DNA of 64,000 nucleotides from Elusimicrobiota bacterium. Its GTDB lineage: Bacteria; Elusimicrobiota; Elusimicrobia; 2-02-FULL-39-32. Below are positions 32,501 to 47,500 of the stretch, in pieces (position 1 is the stretch's first letter; each line of letters starts with the position of its first letter). Both the position numbers and the translations under genes were made by a program. The notes beneath the pieces were generated by a model. It ran no database searches. It was not told where the DNA came from and saw only the letters and a list, made by a program, of their open reading frames with translations. The stretch lies in NCBI GenBank assembly GCA_016180425.1, contig JACPBF010000002.1:82394-146393 (forward strand), in the 5' to 3' direction.

Positions 32501-35500
32501 TTCTCACTTCTTAATCTATATTCGCTTGGTGTGTGTCCTGTTTTTCCTTTAGCTTCAGCTTCAGCTTCAGCCGCGCCTTTTGCAGGAGAGGAAAGTTCTT
32601 CTCTCTGAGCAATTACTGTTTTATCTCCTACTTGACCATTAACTTCTGCCGCGCTCATTTCAGATATTCTTAAAGCGCCATCCGTACCTATCTGCAATTT
32701 ATAACTCTTTATCTCTAAATCTGGGCTGCCAGCATGTGTAGCCTTTAAATATATCTGCTGAGCTACATTTTTTACCTCTGGCGTCACGGTAATACCAAGA
32801 ATTTCTCCATTTCTTATAATGCCTTCTACTCTTGCCTTAGCACCTCCAAATTGTACGGTTCCATTGACCCGAGCGCCGCGGCTTTCTAGAAAACTCATGA
32901 AACTCCCAACATTTGCAGGCACAGCATTCTGATTAAAGAAATAATCCCCTTCCCTGACATTTAATGTGACTCTGGTTCCTTTATTCGTCTCTATGATCAG
33001 GGAGCGTACAGTAAAACCGCTTGCATCCTGACTGACAGCGCCCAGGGTAAAAGTTGTACCATCTATATTTTTCACTTTTTTGTTGCCTACCTGTTTCCAT
33101 CTTTCTTTATCATTGGTAGCATTTTTATCGTCCAGCCGTTTCAATCCCTCCGGAGATAGAATTCCAGTCCCTCCCTCAAGAGCAAGCGAGGTCTCTTTAG
33201 TCCCTTTTTTCCAAAACTTTTCTACGCCTTGATTCGCGCCAAACCTCAGCAATGAACCATTCTGATAAGTAGCTGCTTTCCCCTGCTGATCTTTGCCATA
33301 GGTAAATCCATTTGCGCCAACTTCCACTGTTGAACCATATTCAAAGGCACGGAATATCACCTCTACAGAACTGCTTTCACTTGAGGTAAGAGGAATCAGC
33401 GCGGAAACTTTTGCGCCTGCTTTTGTATCTGCCGCGCTCAGCTCCCATCCATGTTTACCCGCGTCTTCCTTGCTAAGGTCTTGAATCTTTGCGCCTTCTG
33501 ATGCTTTAAGACCTGGAATTTCCACAGGCGCTCCTTGAGCCCCGCCTTGTTGCGGAGGCTTAACCAAAAATTTCTGATCCCCTATCCTAATTTCTCCCAC
33601 AGCCGAAACCACGCCGGTTTGATAATCAAAATTAAAATCAGTCACAGCAAAATCAAATGATACTTCCTGGTTATTTCTATCTTTTGTTTTTAAGCCGCGC
33701 GTGGTTTTTCCGGCTTCGACTGATTTGCCTCCAATCTTGATTTCTTCCCATCCGTTTAAACCAATTTTGTAGCTCTTATTTCCATCGCGCACAACCCATC
33801 CCATATTAGATGAGTTCATGAATGAAACAAGTTTTTCTTGTCCAGCAATGGTAGAGTACACGCTTACAGCAGTCAATGTTTGTCCTTTTGCATTGGTTGT
33901 ATTCATATAATTAAACTTCGCGTAAGGAGTAACAAACTGCAAATGGCCGCCACCGGTCAACACTTCAACGCCATGGATATTTCTGCGGTCAACTAAATCT
34001 CGATCCAAACGGAAAGAAACATCGAATGTGTTCATATTCACAAGGCTTCCAAAACTCGCTCCCGCCGCCAAAGTAATGCGCGAATTTTTTGAATGGTAAC
34101 CATCCAGCAAAATATTCCCGTTTTTAAACGTTAGTGCCAAGAAAGATTCGCTTCCAATGCTAAAGCTGCCATCTTTATTCAATCTGCCTCTGATGTCAAT
34201 GATGGGTTTGGCATCCTCGCCAGCGCCAGCGCCGCCGGCAGCTCGCAGCTGAGCAAAATCTTGAGGGGAAAATTTATAAGAGGCGGTCTGTTTTTCGCTG
34301 AAGAAGCTCTCCATGATGTCAGTGCCGTTTAAAGAGAATGTATAATAAGCGGTTTCTCCTTTCTTTAATTTTACAGCCACAGCGCGGTCAAGAACAATTC
34401 CATCCATGCTGTCCCTCCCCACTCTAGCCTGACCACTGTCCAACAGCGTTGATTTGCCCGCGCCATCCACGCTGTACCGAATCTCCTGATCTAAAAATTC
34501 TAAGGATCCGAGCGAACCGATCTTCCTGCCCAGAATCGCTTCCCCGCCGTAATACTGCTTTCCATCGCGGGTGACAACGGACAAAAGCGCAGTCCAAGCG
34601 TTTTGCACCGAACCTTGCAAAACCCTGCCAAATTTTCCAGCGAGAGATTTTTCACCCAAAACCATGTTAAGTTTTTCATTGATGGGCATTAAAACAAATC
34701 CAAACTCTTTTTTCTCCTGAGACGCAGTCCCTCCCTCCTCTTTCAACTCTACGGTCGCCAATGTTAAAGCGATCAAAAATTCTTCCCGCGCTTCCTTCGT
34801 TGGAATCCCGCCTGTCTCCCTCACTAATTGTTCTCGGATCTCTTTTACCCTTGCTGCGACCGCAATGCTGTCCCGTTTCGCTTCCAACCCTTTCAGTTTT
34901 GCCGACTCTGCTTTCGCATCTTTTCCTTCTCTTTTCATCGCATCCACTTTCGCTTCTTGCGATCTTACCGCGGATTGGGCTTCCTGCCACTGCATGTCTG
35001 TGCGCCAAACTTTATCCACTCGCCCATTCACTCCAAACTTAACGTAAGTTCCATCCGGATAATGGATAGCCTTCCCATCTTGGTCCTTTCCATATCTAAA
35101 TCCTGTTTTGCCGCCCACCACCACAGAGCCCTCTTCAAAAGGATGGAATATGGCGGATTCCGCGCCCTTTTCTTGATCAATGGTAACCGACATGGAGACC
35201 CTTGCGCCCTTTGTAGGGTCTGCGGCAGAGATCACATAATCGTTATTCCACATATCTACTTGAAGCCCACTGGAAGCGCTTAGTTCCCTTTTTTCCGGAG
35301 AGACTCCGGAAGGTTCGGGGCTAGGTCCGCCAGTTTTCACCAAAAATTTCTCAGTGGTGATCGTCACATCCCCATCCACCATCACCTGTCCATTTTGATA
35401 ATCGAAAAAGAAACCCTTTACCTTCATCTCTTTTGCGTAGCTGACGTCGTCAGGCTTTGAGCCAAACCCCTTCACAACTGTGCGGACAGTATCTCCCACT

Positions 35501-38500
35501 TTCATTTCCGCTTTCCACGACCCTCCTGCCACTGACTTATAAACAGTGTCGCGGATCTGAATGCGCTCCTTTCCATCTTGAAAAATATATTTATCCGCTT
35601 GCTTCCATTCTGAACCGATTTTAGCAATTACTCCTACAGAGGTTTTAATCCTGCCGCTTGCATCCATTGAAGATTTAAACTCAAACCTCGTGTTTTTAGT
35701 TGCGTATTGAAGGCGGCCGCCTGCGCTTAAAAACACTAAACCATCTCTATTGCCGGAGTTGTTTGCATATCTTTTATGAACAAAAATGGTTGCGTCGCCG
35801 GCGCCAAGATTGACATAATTTCCGTACCTTGCGCCCGCCTCCAATGTTAATCTTGAATTTTCCGTAAAGTTTCCGTGGAACTGCGCTTCGCCGTTTATAA
35901 AGGTAAGAGCGAAGTAAGATTCGTCTCCCATGCTAAAGCTGCCACTCGCATCTAAACGCCCCATGATTTCTATGGTTGGCCTTTCGCCAGCCCCCGAGCC
36001 TCCTTTAGGAAAAATTTCTGATTTAGCCGCCTTGTAGGAAACATCTCTATTGGTAGAATAAACCGTTTCCCGAATATTGGTTCCATCGGTATCCAAAGAA
36101 TAATAGATAGATTTCCCATTTTTAAGTTGTATGGTTACAGCATTGTTGAGTACAGTGCTTTGGGTAGCAGAAACTTCCTCGGTCATCATTTGTGGAGCGC
36201 CTGCAGGCATTGCGGCCGCTGGCGGTTCCAGTTTGGGATAAACGCTCGGCAGCCCTGAGGTCATCTCTGCTTTGATCTGATCCATTGCTGTGCGCACTTC
36301 ACCTTCCATAGGAGTTCCCTTATATTGTCTTAGGAGAGGCGCAAGTTGATCGAGACGGCTTTGATAGACAATATTGTCACGGGCATGAACAGCGCCTTTT
36401 AATTCCGCTCTTAAAGATTTTATCTGTGGATCGTACTGAGCCTCTGCTTTCAAAGGCCCTTTGTATCTCGCTTCAACGGCTGCAAGCCTTGCTTGCAAAT
36501 CCCCAACTTTTTTATCTGCAGCCTGCCATTTTTGTCCGAGAGTTCCTGTAGGTTGTCCTTGAAAAATCAGCCTAATGATTTCAGCTTTGCTTTGAACTCT
36601 GGGAGACCTTGAGCCCACCCCCGAAATAACCGTTCCTCTTCCATTCACAATTCCATGCGCGTCAAGAGTAAGTGCAAGGCGCGTTCCGGACTTTACTTCA
36701 AGCCCTTTTCCCTTGCCAAGATTAGGCACATTCCATTCCACTTGCGCTTCTCCGCCGTAAACTTGCACACCCTCTTGTTCTGTGACAGAAGCCAGGCCAA
36801 GTCCGCGATTGTTGACTGCCACCTGCCCTCCTGTAACCCTGCCTCGACCGCCGAGCATGCCTTGACCTTTACCCACTACCTTTGTTCCACTCGCTTCAAC
36901 TTCCAACATCGGATCCTCTTGCGGCAAATCATCAGATGCCATTTGGTCTCTGATATTATTGATTGCTTCCTCAACCTGCCCTCTCATGGAAGGATCTCGG
37001 TAAAGCGGGTTTCTTTTCCTCTCAGCCTCTGTACGTTTGATCCTATCCTCATAAACAATCGCATTCGCCTCTTTTCTAGCGCCGTGCAGTTTCGCTTGTA
37101 AAGATGAAATCTTAGCCCTAAGCCCAGCAAGAAGTCTGGGATCAGCCTGAGCCTCTGCTCTTAAAGCGCCTGTGGTGTATTGGCTGTATTCTGCTTGTGC
37201 CAGTCTCAAATCCCAATGATAGGATCTTACTCTCTTCTTAGCCGCATCCCATCTTGTTTTGGGATGGTCCGGACCGAACATTGACCCAACACCACCAGCT
37301 GCTACTTCTTTTCTCCTTTTCGCTTCCTGAGCGCGCTGTTGTCTAACCTGCTCCTGCTTTTGAGCCACTCGAAATGCGACTTTATAATTAGCGTTCCCTT
37401 TGTCTGCCGCTTTTTTCGCGCCGACGAAATCGCCAAGCAGAGCCAACACAACAGACTTTGCGTAATAGTCTCTTGCGCGAGCCACAGCCGCAAGCCCTTT
37501 ACTTCCGCTGGGAAGTCCGGTAGCGATTCTTTTGCCCCGCACATATTTTTCTGCGCCCGTACCTCTTATAGGTGGATTGATTTCAAACTTAAATTTAGTC
37601 GCCAAAGATTGGATTTGGATTTCCTTCTTGACTGCATCTGCTTTAACCAGAGCTCCTTTTGCGGAAGGTTTGCCCGCATATTGAGCCGTGCCCCCGCCTC
37701 GGGAAATTTTAAGGCCGCGCAACTCTTTATCCATTACCAAAGCGTTTGCGATGTAACCGTAAGCAACGGAGGCGATCTCGCTTGTGATGTTGAGCTCCTT
37801 AATTCCCCGCTTTGTCATCTCAACTTCAAAGTGTTTCATAATGGCAACATTCAAAGCTTTATAGCTCGCGGTATAATCCTTTCCTCCCCGGGAATAAACC
37901 GACAACTGCTTCTTATCTAAAACAAAATGGCTTTTACCCTTATCGTAAGAGAAACCAACCATCTGATTTTTATTGTATAGAATAAGCTTATCCGCTCCCG
38001 CCACAACTGAAAGACCATTTGATTTCCTTAAAAACTCCGCAACTTGGGGAGCGCCTATATTTTTCTTCGGGTCTCGCGAGCGAACGTAGTCGAATACAAC
38101 CTTTCCTCCTTCCTTTAAGTACGCGCGAGTCGCATTGCCTTTCGCATCCGCGTTAAAGAGATGCTTTGTTTTACCATCGTTGGAAGAATTGATGTAAACG
38201 ATTCCTTCTTTGGTGCGGGCAAAGGCAACCAGCTTTTTATCTGTGATTTGAATGTTCACTCTTTGCTGGGAGTCCGAGATCATGAAACCAAACTCATGCG
38301 CCCCTTTATCATCTTTGCGGTCTATGAACTCAACTCTGGCGCCATAACTTTCCCTGCCCGCGCCGCCCGGCAATTTCTCTATAGCCGTGCCGCCAAACCC
38401 TTGACGGAGAGCGGTGCGCAAAACCGCCATCCTCTCTTTGTCTCCGCCTTTAATAAAATCATACATGGCGGCAGATGCGCCCATAAAGCTGCCCTTCTTA

Positions 38501-41500
38501 TCCAGAGTCAGGGTTTCTCCTCTCAAAGCCGCAATGGGGAACGCTTCTCCCATGGCAATATCTTGATATTGGGGTTCTAATATTTCCTTTCCTTGACTAT
38601 CCTTTGTTTTTGCCAACGGCACATTATTCGTCAATATCTTTTTTCCAGCCAGGTCAGTGGTTATCTCGGTGTACCTTGGATTTGCGCCGGACTTATTCAA
38701 TAGCGATCTTTTGTTGGTTCCCTCTACAGGCACGGGAGCCTTAACTCCCAAAGTCATCACGCGCGTTCTCACGTCCAAAACGTAGCCGGAATCTCTCTCT
38801 ACACTCGACTCAAATCTGGAGGATACTTTATCCTTGCCTAATACGAGAGAACCTTTATGGGTCACTTTCACAGTTTGGCCGTCCGCTTTTGTCTTAACGG
38901 AAAGCACTGAGCCTGTATTGAAATTTCCATCGGAGTCGCGAGAAACGGATATTCTAGCTTTAGGAGAGAATCGGAGGGATAGATCATCAATCATGGAGGG
39001 GTCGGTTACTTTCTGCCCATTGACGAAATAGGCGTCGCCTTTTTTCTCAAGGAGCTGAGGCGCGGTTCCCGGAGGCCCTGTGATTTTTAACGTACCGTTC
39101 TCATTGTTGCCGGTGCGAACTACAGAAATATTGCGCACGCTGCTGCCAGAGACAATATTCACAGTTCCCCCGGCACCATCGCTGACAGCCGTGTAATATA
39201 ATTTTTCTTTATGGTTGTACATCTGCCCGCTTTCCACATAAAGGCCGTCCGAATCATTTCGATAAACCACTTTGCTTCCGGCCGCGCCTTTTGCCGTAAA
39301 AGTTTCTTCCCCGTGAGATACTTGAGTTCCAACGGGCGCCTCAAACCGGTCGTCTCCTAAAATCTTCAGCCATCCTGTTTTCCCAACTTTCATGCCATTC
39401 ACATCCGATCCCGGCAAAAGCGTAGCGCCTGCGCCTATCACGCGAGTCTGGTCGTCAGTGATATCCAATTCCCATTGACTTTTTCCATCTTTACTAATTA
39501 AATAATTGTTTCCTTGAGTTGTCACTTCGGCCACGGTGCGCACGCCGCTTGGCGCATCGCCGCCTTTTCCCTCACCCATTTTAATTCCAGTATCTTCACG
39601 TCCAATCAAAATTCCTGTTGCGTTGAATCCTCTTTTGGTTATTTTTATAGAGCCTTCAAATGCAACATTTTCAACGTGTTTTGGATTGCGGCTATCTATA
39701 ACTTGGGCGCTGGTCGTTTGAATATTTTGATCCTTAAAAATCCCTCCCTCGCCAACCGTTACCTCAGTTTTAAATACCACCTGTCCGTTTGCAGCCACAT
39801 GTTCTATATTAAATTTAGCCCCAGGGTCTGCAGCATTTAATGTTCCTTCTCGAACTACGTAGGCGTATCCCTCTCCGTCTTTGTCTCCCACAGTCATATA
39901 AAATGGAATGCCGTCCGGCCCTTCGCCGCTTTTAACGATTGCTCTATTATGAATGTAACCTCTTGTAAAAGTTTGACCGCTTTCTCTATCCACTTCACCT
40001 CGATACTCGATTCCAATGGAAGAAAGCACTCTATCGCCTACTCCTAAACTAATCCCATCTTCTGTGTAGGTGAGTTCCGCGCCGTTATTTAAAGCGGTAT
40101 AGCCGTTTAAGCTTAAACCAGCTTTTTCAAACTTGATTTTGGCGCCAGCTCCTTGCATGAGAAATTGTCCATCCCTTATTTCCACCGTTCCGCTGACAAA
40201 AGCCTGTCCATTTCTTACAGCGTGAAGAGTGACGTTTGTCTTTACATCTTTAACTCCCTCGCCTTTGCCTCCCATTTCGCCCATCGCCACGCCAAAATGA
40301 CTGCCATTCAACAACCCGCGGCTAATGACAAGATTATTGTTCTCTCCTATCGTAAACTCCGCTTGGGTCAACTCTGCCGTAATGTTTTTTCTATCTTCGT
40401 TCAACCGCGTAACTTTAAAGGTTAGGCCGCCGCCCAAAATTTTCGTTCCATCTTCATTCAACTTGCCAATCACCATCGTATCTACTCCATCTATCATCTG
40501 AACTAAATTTTGATTCCTGTCCGGGTCTATTCCCGCAGCTATAAGCATAGCGATTCCTTCTTTCGATTTTATGTTGATGGATACAGTGCGGTCAGAGCCT
40601 ACAAAGAGAATTGGCTTGGGCGCTACATCGGTGGGCAGCTGAAGATCCAATAATCTTTTTTGCAGGGCGCGGTCCACTGCGGATTTTGGAATGCCTGCGT
40701 CCGATACGCCCTCTGAGACAATGCGGTCGGAGCCGTCAGCGGCATAAAATCTTCCGTTTTCGCCTTTTCTAAAAACAATGGTCTCAACTTTGTTGAACGC
40801 AAGGTGAGGCTGGATAACTCTTACGATCAACTGGTCTCCCTTCTGTTCTTGAATGCGCACTTGATTGCCGTCTGCGTCAAAAACTTGAGCTGTTCGATAA
40901 CTCTTTAATTCTCCAATCATTCCTTTCTGAACCATAAAATTGGCATTGGTCAACCTATACTCGAGTTTACCTGTATCCTTATTAAATATATCCACTGTCC
41001 CAGATGAACGCATCTTTCCATCCGGTCCATAATTTGGATTCACAACACTCACTAAAAGATTCCCATTGGGAGCAAATATGCGCACTTCTTCCCGCCCAGA
41101 AACTTTCTCAGCATTCCCTCTAAAACGCTCCAACCCCATCTTGACTTCACTATTTTCAATAAATCCTCTGCTCACCAATAGACCGTTTTGAACCGTATCC
41201 ACAATTAAAGAAGATCGTCCAAAGAAACGCGTGATAATATTGTCGTTTTTAAAGAACCCCTGGCCCATAAACCGCGACCATAAATTCACTTTCCCCACAG
41301 TTACGTTTACATCGTAAAGCAGCAACCCTCTATGATTGGGATTATTGCCCGGCATATTCGCCATATTCACGGCAAGACCAGAAATAGTTAAACGCCTTAA
41401 AGGAACATTGTTAATTGATTTTTGCGGCAAGCCCATTGCTTTTGCCACGTCGTGGGAGCTAAAATTGCCTTTAACCACAATCTGCTTTCCATTGACATCG

Positions 41501-44500
41501 GCTATGGAAGTAAACGCCACAGTTCCGCCAGGAGATTCCGCGGTCTGAACTTTTAATTTTTGTTTTTCCTTAATTGCCGTAACATCTTTGATTTTAACAT
41601 CAGAACCAGCCTCAATGATTTGCCCTTTGCCTACCACCTCGCCTCGCAAGCGCACCGCCTTGACCTCAACTTTTCCTCCTTCAGCGCCAAGCGCGAAATT
41701 GTAGCGGGTAACGCCGGTTTGAGTATCTGTGAACGCCTCTGCCCCTTGCGACTCCAAACTTGCGCGCCATTCTTCCGGCATTTCATCCACATCCATGGAG
41801 ACAACCAATGCTCTCTTATCATTTTCGCCAATAACAATATCAGCTTTTACATCTTTAATGCCTTTATCCAGCAGAATTTGAAGAGGCAGGATGGAGTCGC
41901 TTTTAAAAGTTTTTGGATCCTTTGCCATGCCGTCAACAATCGCTTTTAGCGTATCCCGGTCGTCAATATTAAATTTTGCGGAGATACCTCTTGCTTCAGA
42001 TTTATCTTCTTTTTTCACAGAAGCAAACTTAAGTTCAGTTCTAACATCTCCTAAATTTTCTTTCTTGAGCAGTCCCAGCATGTTCTGCGTTTCCGGAGAG
42101 AGTTTCGACAGATTCACAATGTTGCCGGCAGCAGTCTTAAGATTCACCTCTTGGCCGTACTTGCCAACAGAAAGCGTAAGTTCCACGCCTCCTTTAACCG
42201 CGGCAAAAGAGCCGCCTACAGAGGCTTGCGCCAGATTTACAGAGTCTCTAAATCCCTCAAACCTCTTCACCTTTTTATCTCCAACCATTTCGTTGAGCCT
42301 TTGAGCGAAATCGTCTAACCATCCGGTTTGAATTTTTCCCTCAAATCCTAACTCTCCGTTGTTTTTGATTTTAACTGCAATTTCATTTTTATCATCCGGC
42401 GTTAAGAAAGTCGCCACTTCTCGATCATCTTTGTCTTTGAGTTGAGAAACTCTCACATTCATGCCAAACGTGGTTTCTCCTGACTGGGTATCATAAGAAA
42501 AGGTAATATCTCTAACCCCATTGACCTTTGATGAGATCAGGGATTGAGCCTCTGGACTTAGCGAGCCATAGTGCGTTGTGCCCGTGATGGTAAGCACTCC
42601 GCTAGTGGGATCAAACTCCCCTTTAATATCAGGGATATTATCCACGTTCTTGAAATTTTTCATCAACCCGCTGATTTGCGTATCTTTATCCCCAAATTTA
42701 GCAAAGAGATCTTTCATCTCTTTCGAACCTATCATCATCTTCACCACGCCTGCTCCGCGGTCAAGAACAACCAAAGCTTCGAGCTTAACATCTCCATAAT
42801 TAAATGAGCCTACTTCTCCCACCTTAAACATCTTTGTCACACCCGAATTAGGATCTACCAAAAGGGCAACCGGCGCAATTTTATCTCCGTCTTTGACAAA
42901 GAACTGATTCCCTCGCAATGTGTAGTCGTCTTGCTGTTCATCGGAAACATTAAAACCCTGATTCGTAGTCTTAAAAATCTCCTGATCTTTACCATCAATT
43001 TTCATTTCAAACCGGATCGCTTTCTGTCCATCTGCAAAAGTATATTCTTTCCCCTTGCTCATCGCTGTTTCCACTTCTGTGGTCTGCTTTAAAAATGTCG
43101 CTTTGCCGCTGGAGGCTTTTATGGCATAAAACGATGTATAAGTTCCTTCAGTCACAGCAGCGATATATTCATCTTTGCCCCGGGCTTCTATCACTGATGC
43201 GCTGCGCCACCCAGCGCCGGTTCGAACATAAAGCTTTGATCCTTCGCCTTTTGCGGCAGATGCATCGAGTTCGATTCTCATATCGCCTTGCTGATCAACC
43301 GAAACATTTTTCTTGCCGGACAAAGAAATTGTAGTAGAAAGTTTTGAAACCGCTCCGCCATCGAGACGGTCTGTCCCATTTGCGCCAGATGCATAAATTC
43401 GTCCCCCTGCTGATTCAATTTTGGTGTAATTTTCACTGTATTCATCTATTTTCGCAACGCCCTCGTTTCCTATCGCAACAACAAAAGCGGTGCCGGAATC
43501 AATGCCAAAATATTTTCCAGAGCCGCTGTCTGTCTGCAAATCTATTTTGCGGGAAGCAGCGGCATTTGCCCCATCTCCAACCGCACCGTCAACCCCTCCA
43601 ACTGCAAGCGATCCCCTCTCACCCACTACATTTCCATTTAAATCCCTGGTCTGCGTCAAAGTAAACCTGCCGCTTGTAACTTCAATTTCCTGCCCCAAAG
43701 GCAGAGCGCCGGAAGCAGAGGCTACTAGCCGCTTATTTTCCTTCACATTGCCCACTACAATTTCGTTTTGGTTATTGATCAGACCTCGGGCGGACATATT
43801 TTCGCTCATTACATCCCGGCCTCGCGTCCACATAAAAGCGCTGTCTCCACCCATCTGATTTTCCACCTTAGTGAAGTAGTTGTTATTTCTATCACTGAAA
43901 AGAGATTGGATTTTTCCTTTGCCGTTCTCATCCACCGCCATCTGTTGATTTTGGACCGCCATTTGAGGCAGGGTCATACCGATCTGAGAAAGCCCCGCAG
44001 CTGTCTCCCCATTAATATAAGGTGTAAGCCCTCCTCCCGCCACCTCGGCAAATCCGCCCGCAAGTGATCTGCCAACATCAACCCCGCGAGTCTGTTCGTA
44101 TCTCGCGTTGCCGCCTGCATCCACTCCCGCGTAATTAAGAACTACGCCGCTCGCATCGCTATTAACCTCCGCTTCAGTTACTTTACTTGCAACGGTGGTA
44201 GATCCTTGATCTGTCTCTATCACGGTTTCCTGCACCCAATATAACTCTCCTTTGTCATCTTTCATTTGCCGATAAACATTTTGTTTTGGAAACATCGCCT
44301 CCACAAACGTCGCAGCCAAACCCCCGTAATCGCCTCCAAAAGCTAAACCGCCCATCATTCCAAGCACAGAGCCCAGCTGTTTTCGATCCATCCCAAGGAA
44401 TCTCATATTCGATGGGAGGGATTGAAAAACTACAGCTCCAAGAGCCGGCATATTCCGTCCGAGCTCTTTAAGAAACTGGCCATATAAACTCGAGGACCAC

Positions 44501-47500
44501 CCCTTGCTGGACAATTCCGCTACCTGAGTTGATTTTAAGTCTGTCTGTTTATCTGTCTGTTTTACCGAATCGTTTACACCATTGACAGTATTGATCGCCT
44601 TGGCAAAGAAATTACCCGAATTCGCCTGCGCCCATCCTTTAAGTAAATCGCCGGCCGCATGCCCGCCTCCTGCCACGCTGCCGCTTATAAAAGCCTGGGT
44701 CAGAGCTTGATTATCGCTAAGTCCATTCATCTTTGCTTGAATAAATGTTCCAAAAAAATTAATGCCAAATTTTGCTAATCCTCCACCTAACCAACCCCAA
44801 TTTCCCGGCACAAGGTTGCCTAATGCGTTAATCCCTCCGGCTACCGCTCTATTTGTAAAATTCTTACCGGCTTCTTCTTCATCCATTCCTTTTACACCCC
44901 GATCAATTGTGTATTGTATTCCAGCTTTTAGCAGGAATCCGCCGGGCAAAGAATTTGTAAGAGTCCCGATTGATATATCTTCAACAAGACCAGCCATTTG
45001 ATAAGCTTGGGTTTCGCTAATAACTTTAGTTGCGGTTAGAATGTGTGTGCCGGCTGCCACCGTAAGCCCAGCAAGGCCGCCAATCAATGCCCCCAACCAC
45101 CCGCCTTTCGATGCCCCAATCGCGGCTCCAGCGCCTATCGCTTCCGCATAGAGCATAAGCCAGCCTAGCCAGCCTAAATTCGCATAAGTAGATATTCTTT
45201 GTTCTCCTTTAAAACCGCTCGCATCCATTGCGTTGGTTACACTAGTATCTTTCTTTTGGTCAGGAGTCAACTTGACATGTTCGCCATTTCCGCTAAAATT
45301 GATCGAGCCGTCTGCAGCCTTAAAACCATAATCCATGGCAAAGGAGGTGCTTGTATCCTTTTGCCCCACTGTGCCGTATTCCCCTTGTTTATGTGAAGCA
45401 TCTATTGAATTGTCGGTCCTTATCCCAATAAATTTGCCGTTGACATAAATTCCCACAGAGGATGCGGACCCATTCATCGCATCTCTGCTGATAATTACTT
45501 TTCCGTCCTTGACCACCAAAGGTTTATAATTGTTGTAGCGCACGGTGCCGCTGATATAATTGCCGTTCGATGCGTTATAGCGGCTCTCGGAATTAATGGT
45601 TCCACCGTCCGCGCCGGTGCGTGTTTCTTTTCTTACCATCACCATGCCAGTTGATCCATCCTCAAGTTTTCCTGTTTCATAAGAAACTGAAGTTGACCCT
45701 TGAAAAGTTCTACCATGAGCCTCTGGCGAATCGCTATAAACTGTTCTTTTTAGTTTATCTTTTGCTTCTTGGATGAGTTTTTCTCTATATTGTTCTTTTG
45801 TTTGGCCTTGTAAAGGAGGTAATTCTGCAGGTAAGAATTGATTAAACTGATTACCAATTTCAATTTGATTTAACATACCGCCAATCGCGGCATTTGCTTC
45901 GCCTTGTTCCCATCCTCCCATTTCATCGCCGCCGCCTGCAAATTGTACGCGCCGATTGGAAGACGATGTTCGCGCAGGCGGGCCGGTAACCTTAGGCGGT
46001 TCTTCACTTGCTGTTTTTGCTGTGCCTTGCTCTTCAGTTCCCACTTTCTCAAAGATTCTTTGCCCAACATTAGAAAGGGCAGTCACAATTCGAGAAGCGC
46101 CTCTTGCCATTGTGCCGGTATCTTTGCTTGATATTCCTGAACTTAAATCTTCCATGCCCTGACTCACATTCTCAGCCGGTTTTTTAGATGTCTTGAGAGA
46201 CATTGTTCCGAATGACGGTCCGCCTACCGTATTGGGTCCAACAATGGGTCCCGGCTTAAAATTGGTTAGATCAATCTGACTGACTGACGGTCCGCCTACC
46301 GTATTGGGTCCAACAATGGGTCCCGCCGGCTTAAAATTGGTTAGATCAATCTGAGCAGATCCAATTAGGTCACCTGCTTTCCCCTCCGGAACAACAAAAG
46401 CAGAAACAGGAACAGCAGGAGCAGGAGTAGATTCAAATTTCAGCGTTGGGTACATGGCTTCCACCTGCGTTTCAATTCCAGGCATGGCGGCTGCAACAGC
46501 CGCTTCATCGGTGACCTGCATTTGTTCTCTCCACTCAAAAGTTCCGGCTGAAGTCATCTTTGTACCCCTGCCATCTGTCCGCAACTGGCTTGTATCCCCA
46601 AGCTGACTCTTTAAAATGGCGATTTCAGTGAGTGTAGCCACCAGGGTAGCACCAGTCATACTTGTACTTTTCACCGATTCTTCCAAAGCCGCTATAGAAT
46701 CTTTTAATCCCTGTTGAGCCGGCGTCATGGCAAAAATCTCTTTTCCGGTCGCGTCATCGTAGTCATGCTGAATGATTTCCGGAGTGGACGACTTTTTGAT
46801 CCAATTGCCTGTATTGTCGTAGTCCGCCTCCCATATTTTCTCAACATCCAATTTTAAAGTGCCTTTCACATTTTTATAAGTCAATTCTTTTCTTGTAATG
46901 CGAACTCCGCCGTCATCCATTCTCGCGCGCGAGAGACTATAACCCGACCCACCCAAAAGTTTTCCGCTTACTTTATCGTAATTGAGATGCATGACATTTG
47001 TGAATGCAATCTCAGATTTACTTTCATCTTTATAAATTTGATTGATAGACTCAACCATCACGGTTTTGCCTCCGGCCAACCCAAACCATTGATTGATCTT
47101 AGTCACTGTTTTGTCTTTATCAGAATAAGACTCGCCGGTACCATAAGCGATCGCATTGTCAATAATGTCGCTCACGCGATTGATTTCACTCTCAGGAGTG
47201 TCCATATCAAAATAAACGGGAATGACATCGATCGTCAATGTCATAGTTGCGCCGGGATTTTCTTCAATATATTTTTCCCGCAAATGCTCTTGCCTTGTTA
47301 TTTGTTTGCCGTTCCATTTGTTGTAATAATATTCCGTTACCAGAGCCGTCCCTTTTTTATAGCTGTTATCGCCTTCATCCCACCCCATGGAACTCCATGA
47401 ATTGTCTGTATTAAGAGTAAAAGAACGTGTGGTCACCTTGCTAAGTTTAGAAACCCCTTTAATAATTGTGTACTCTTGAGATATTTTCGATTCGGTCCTG

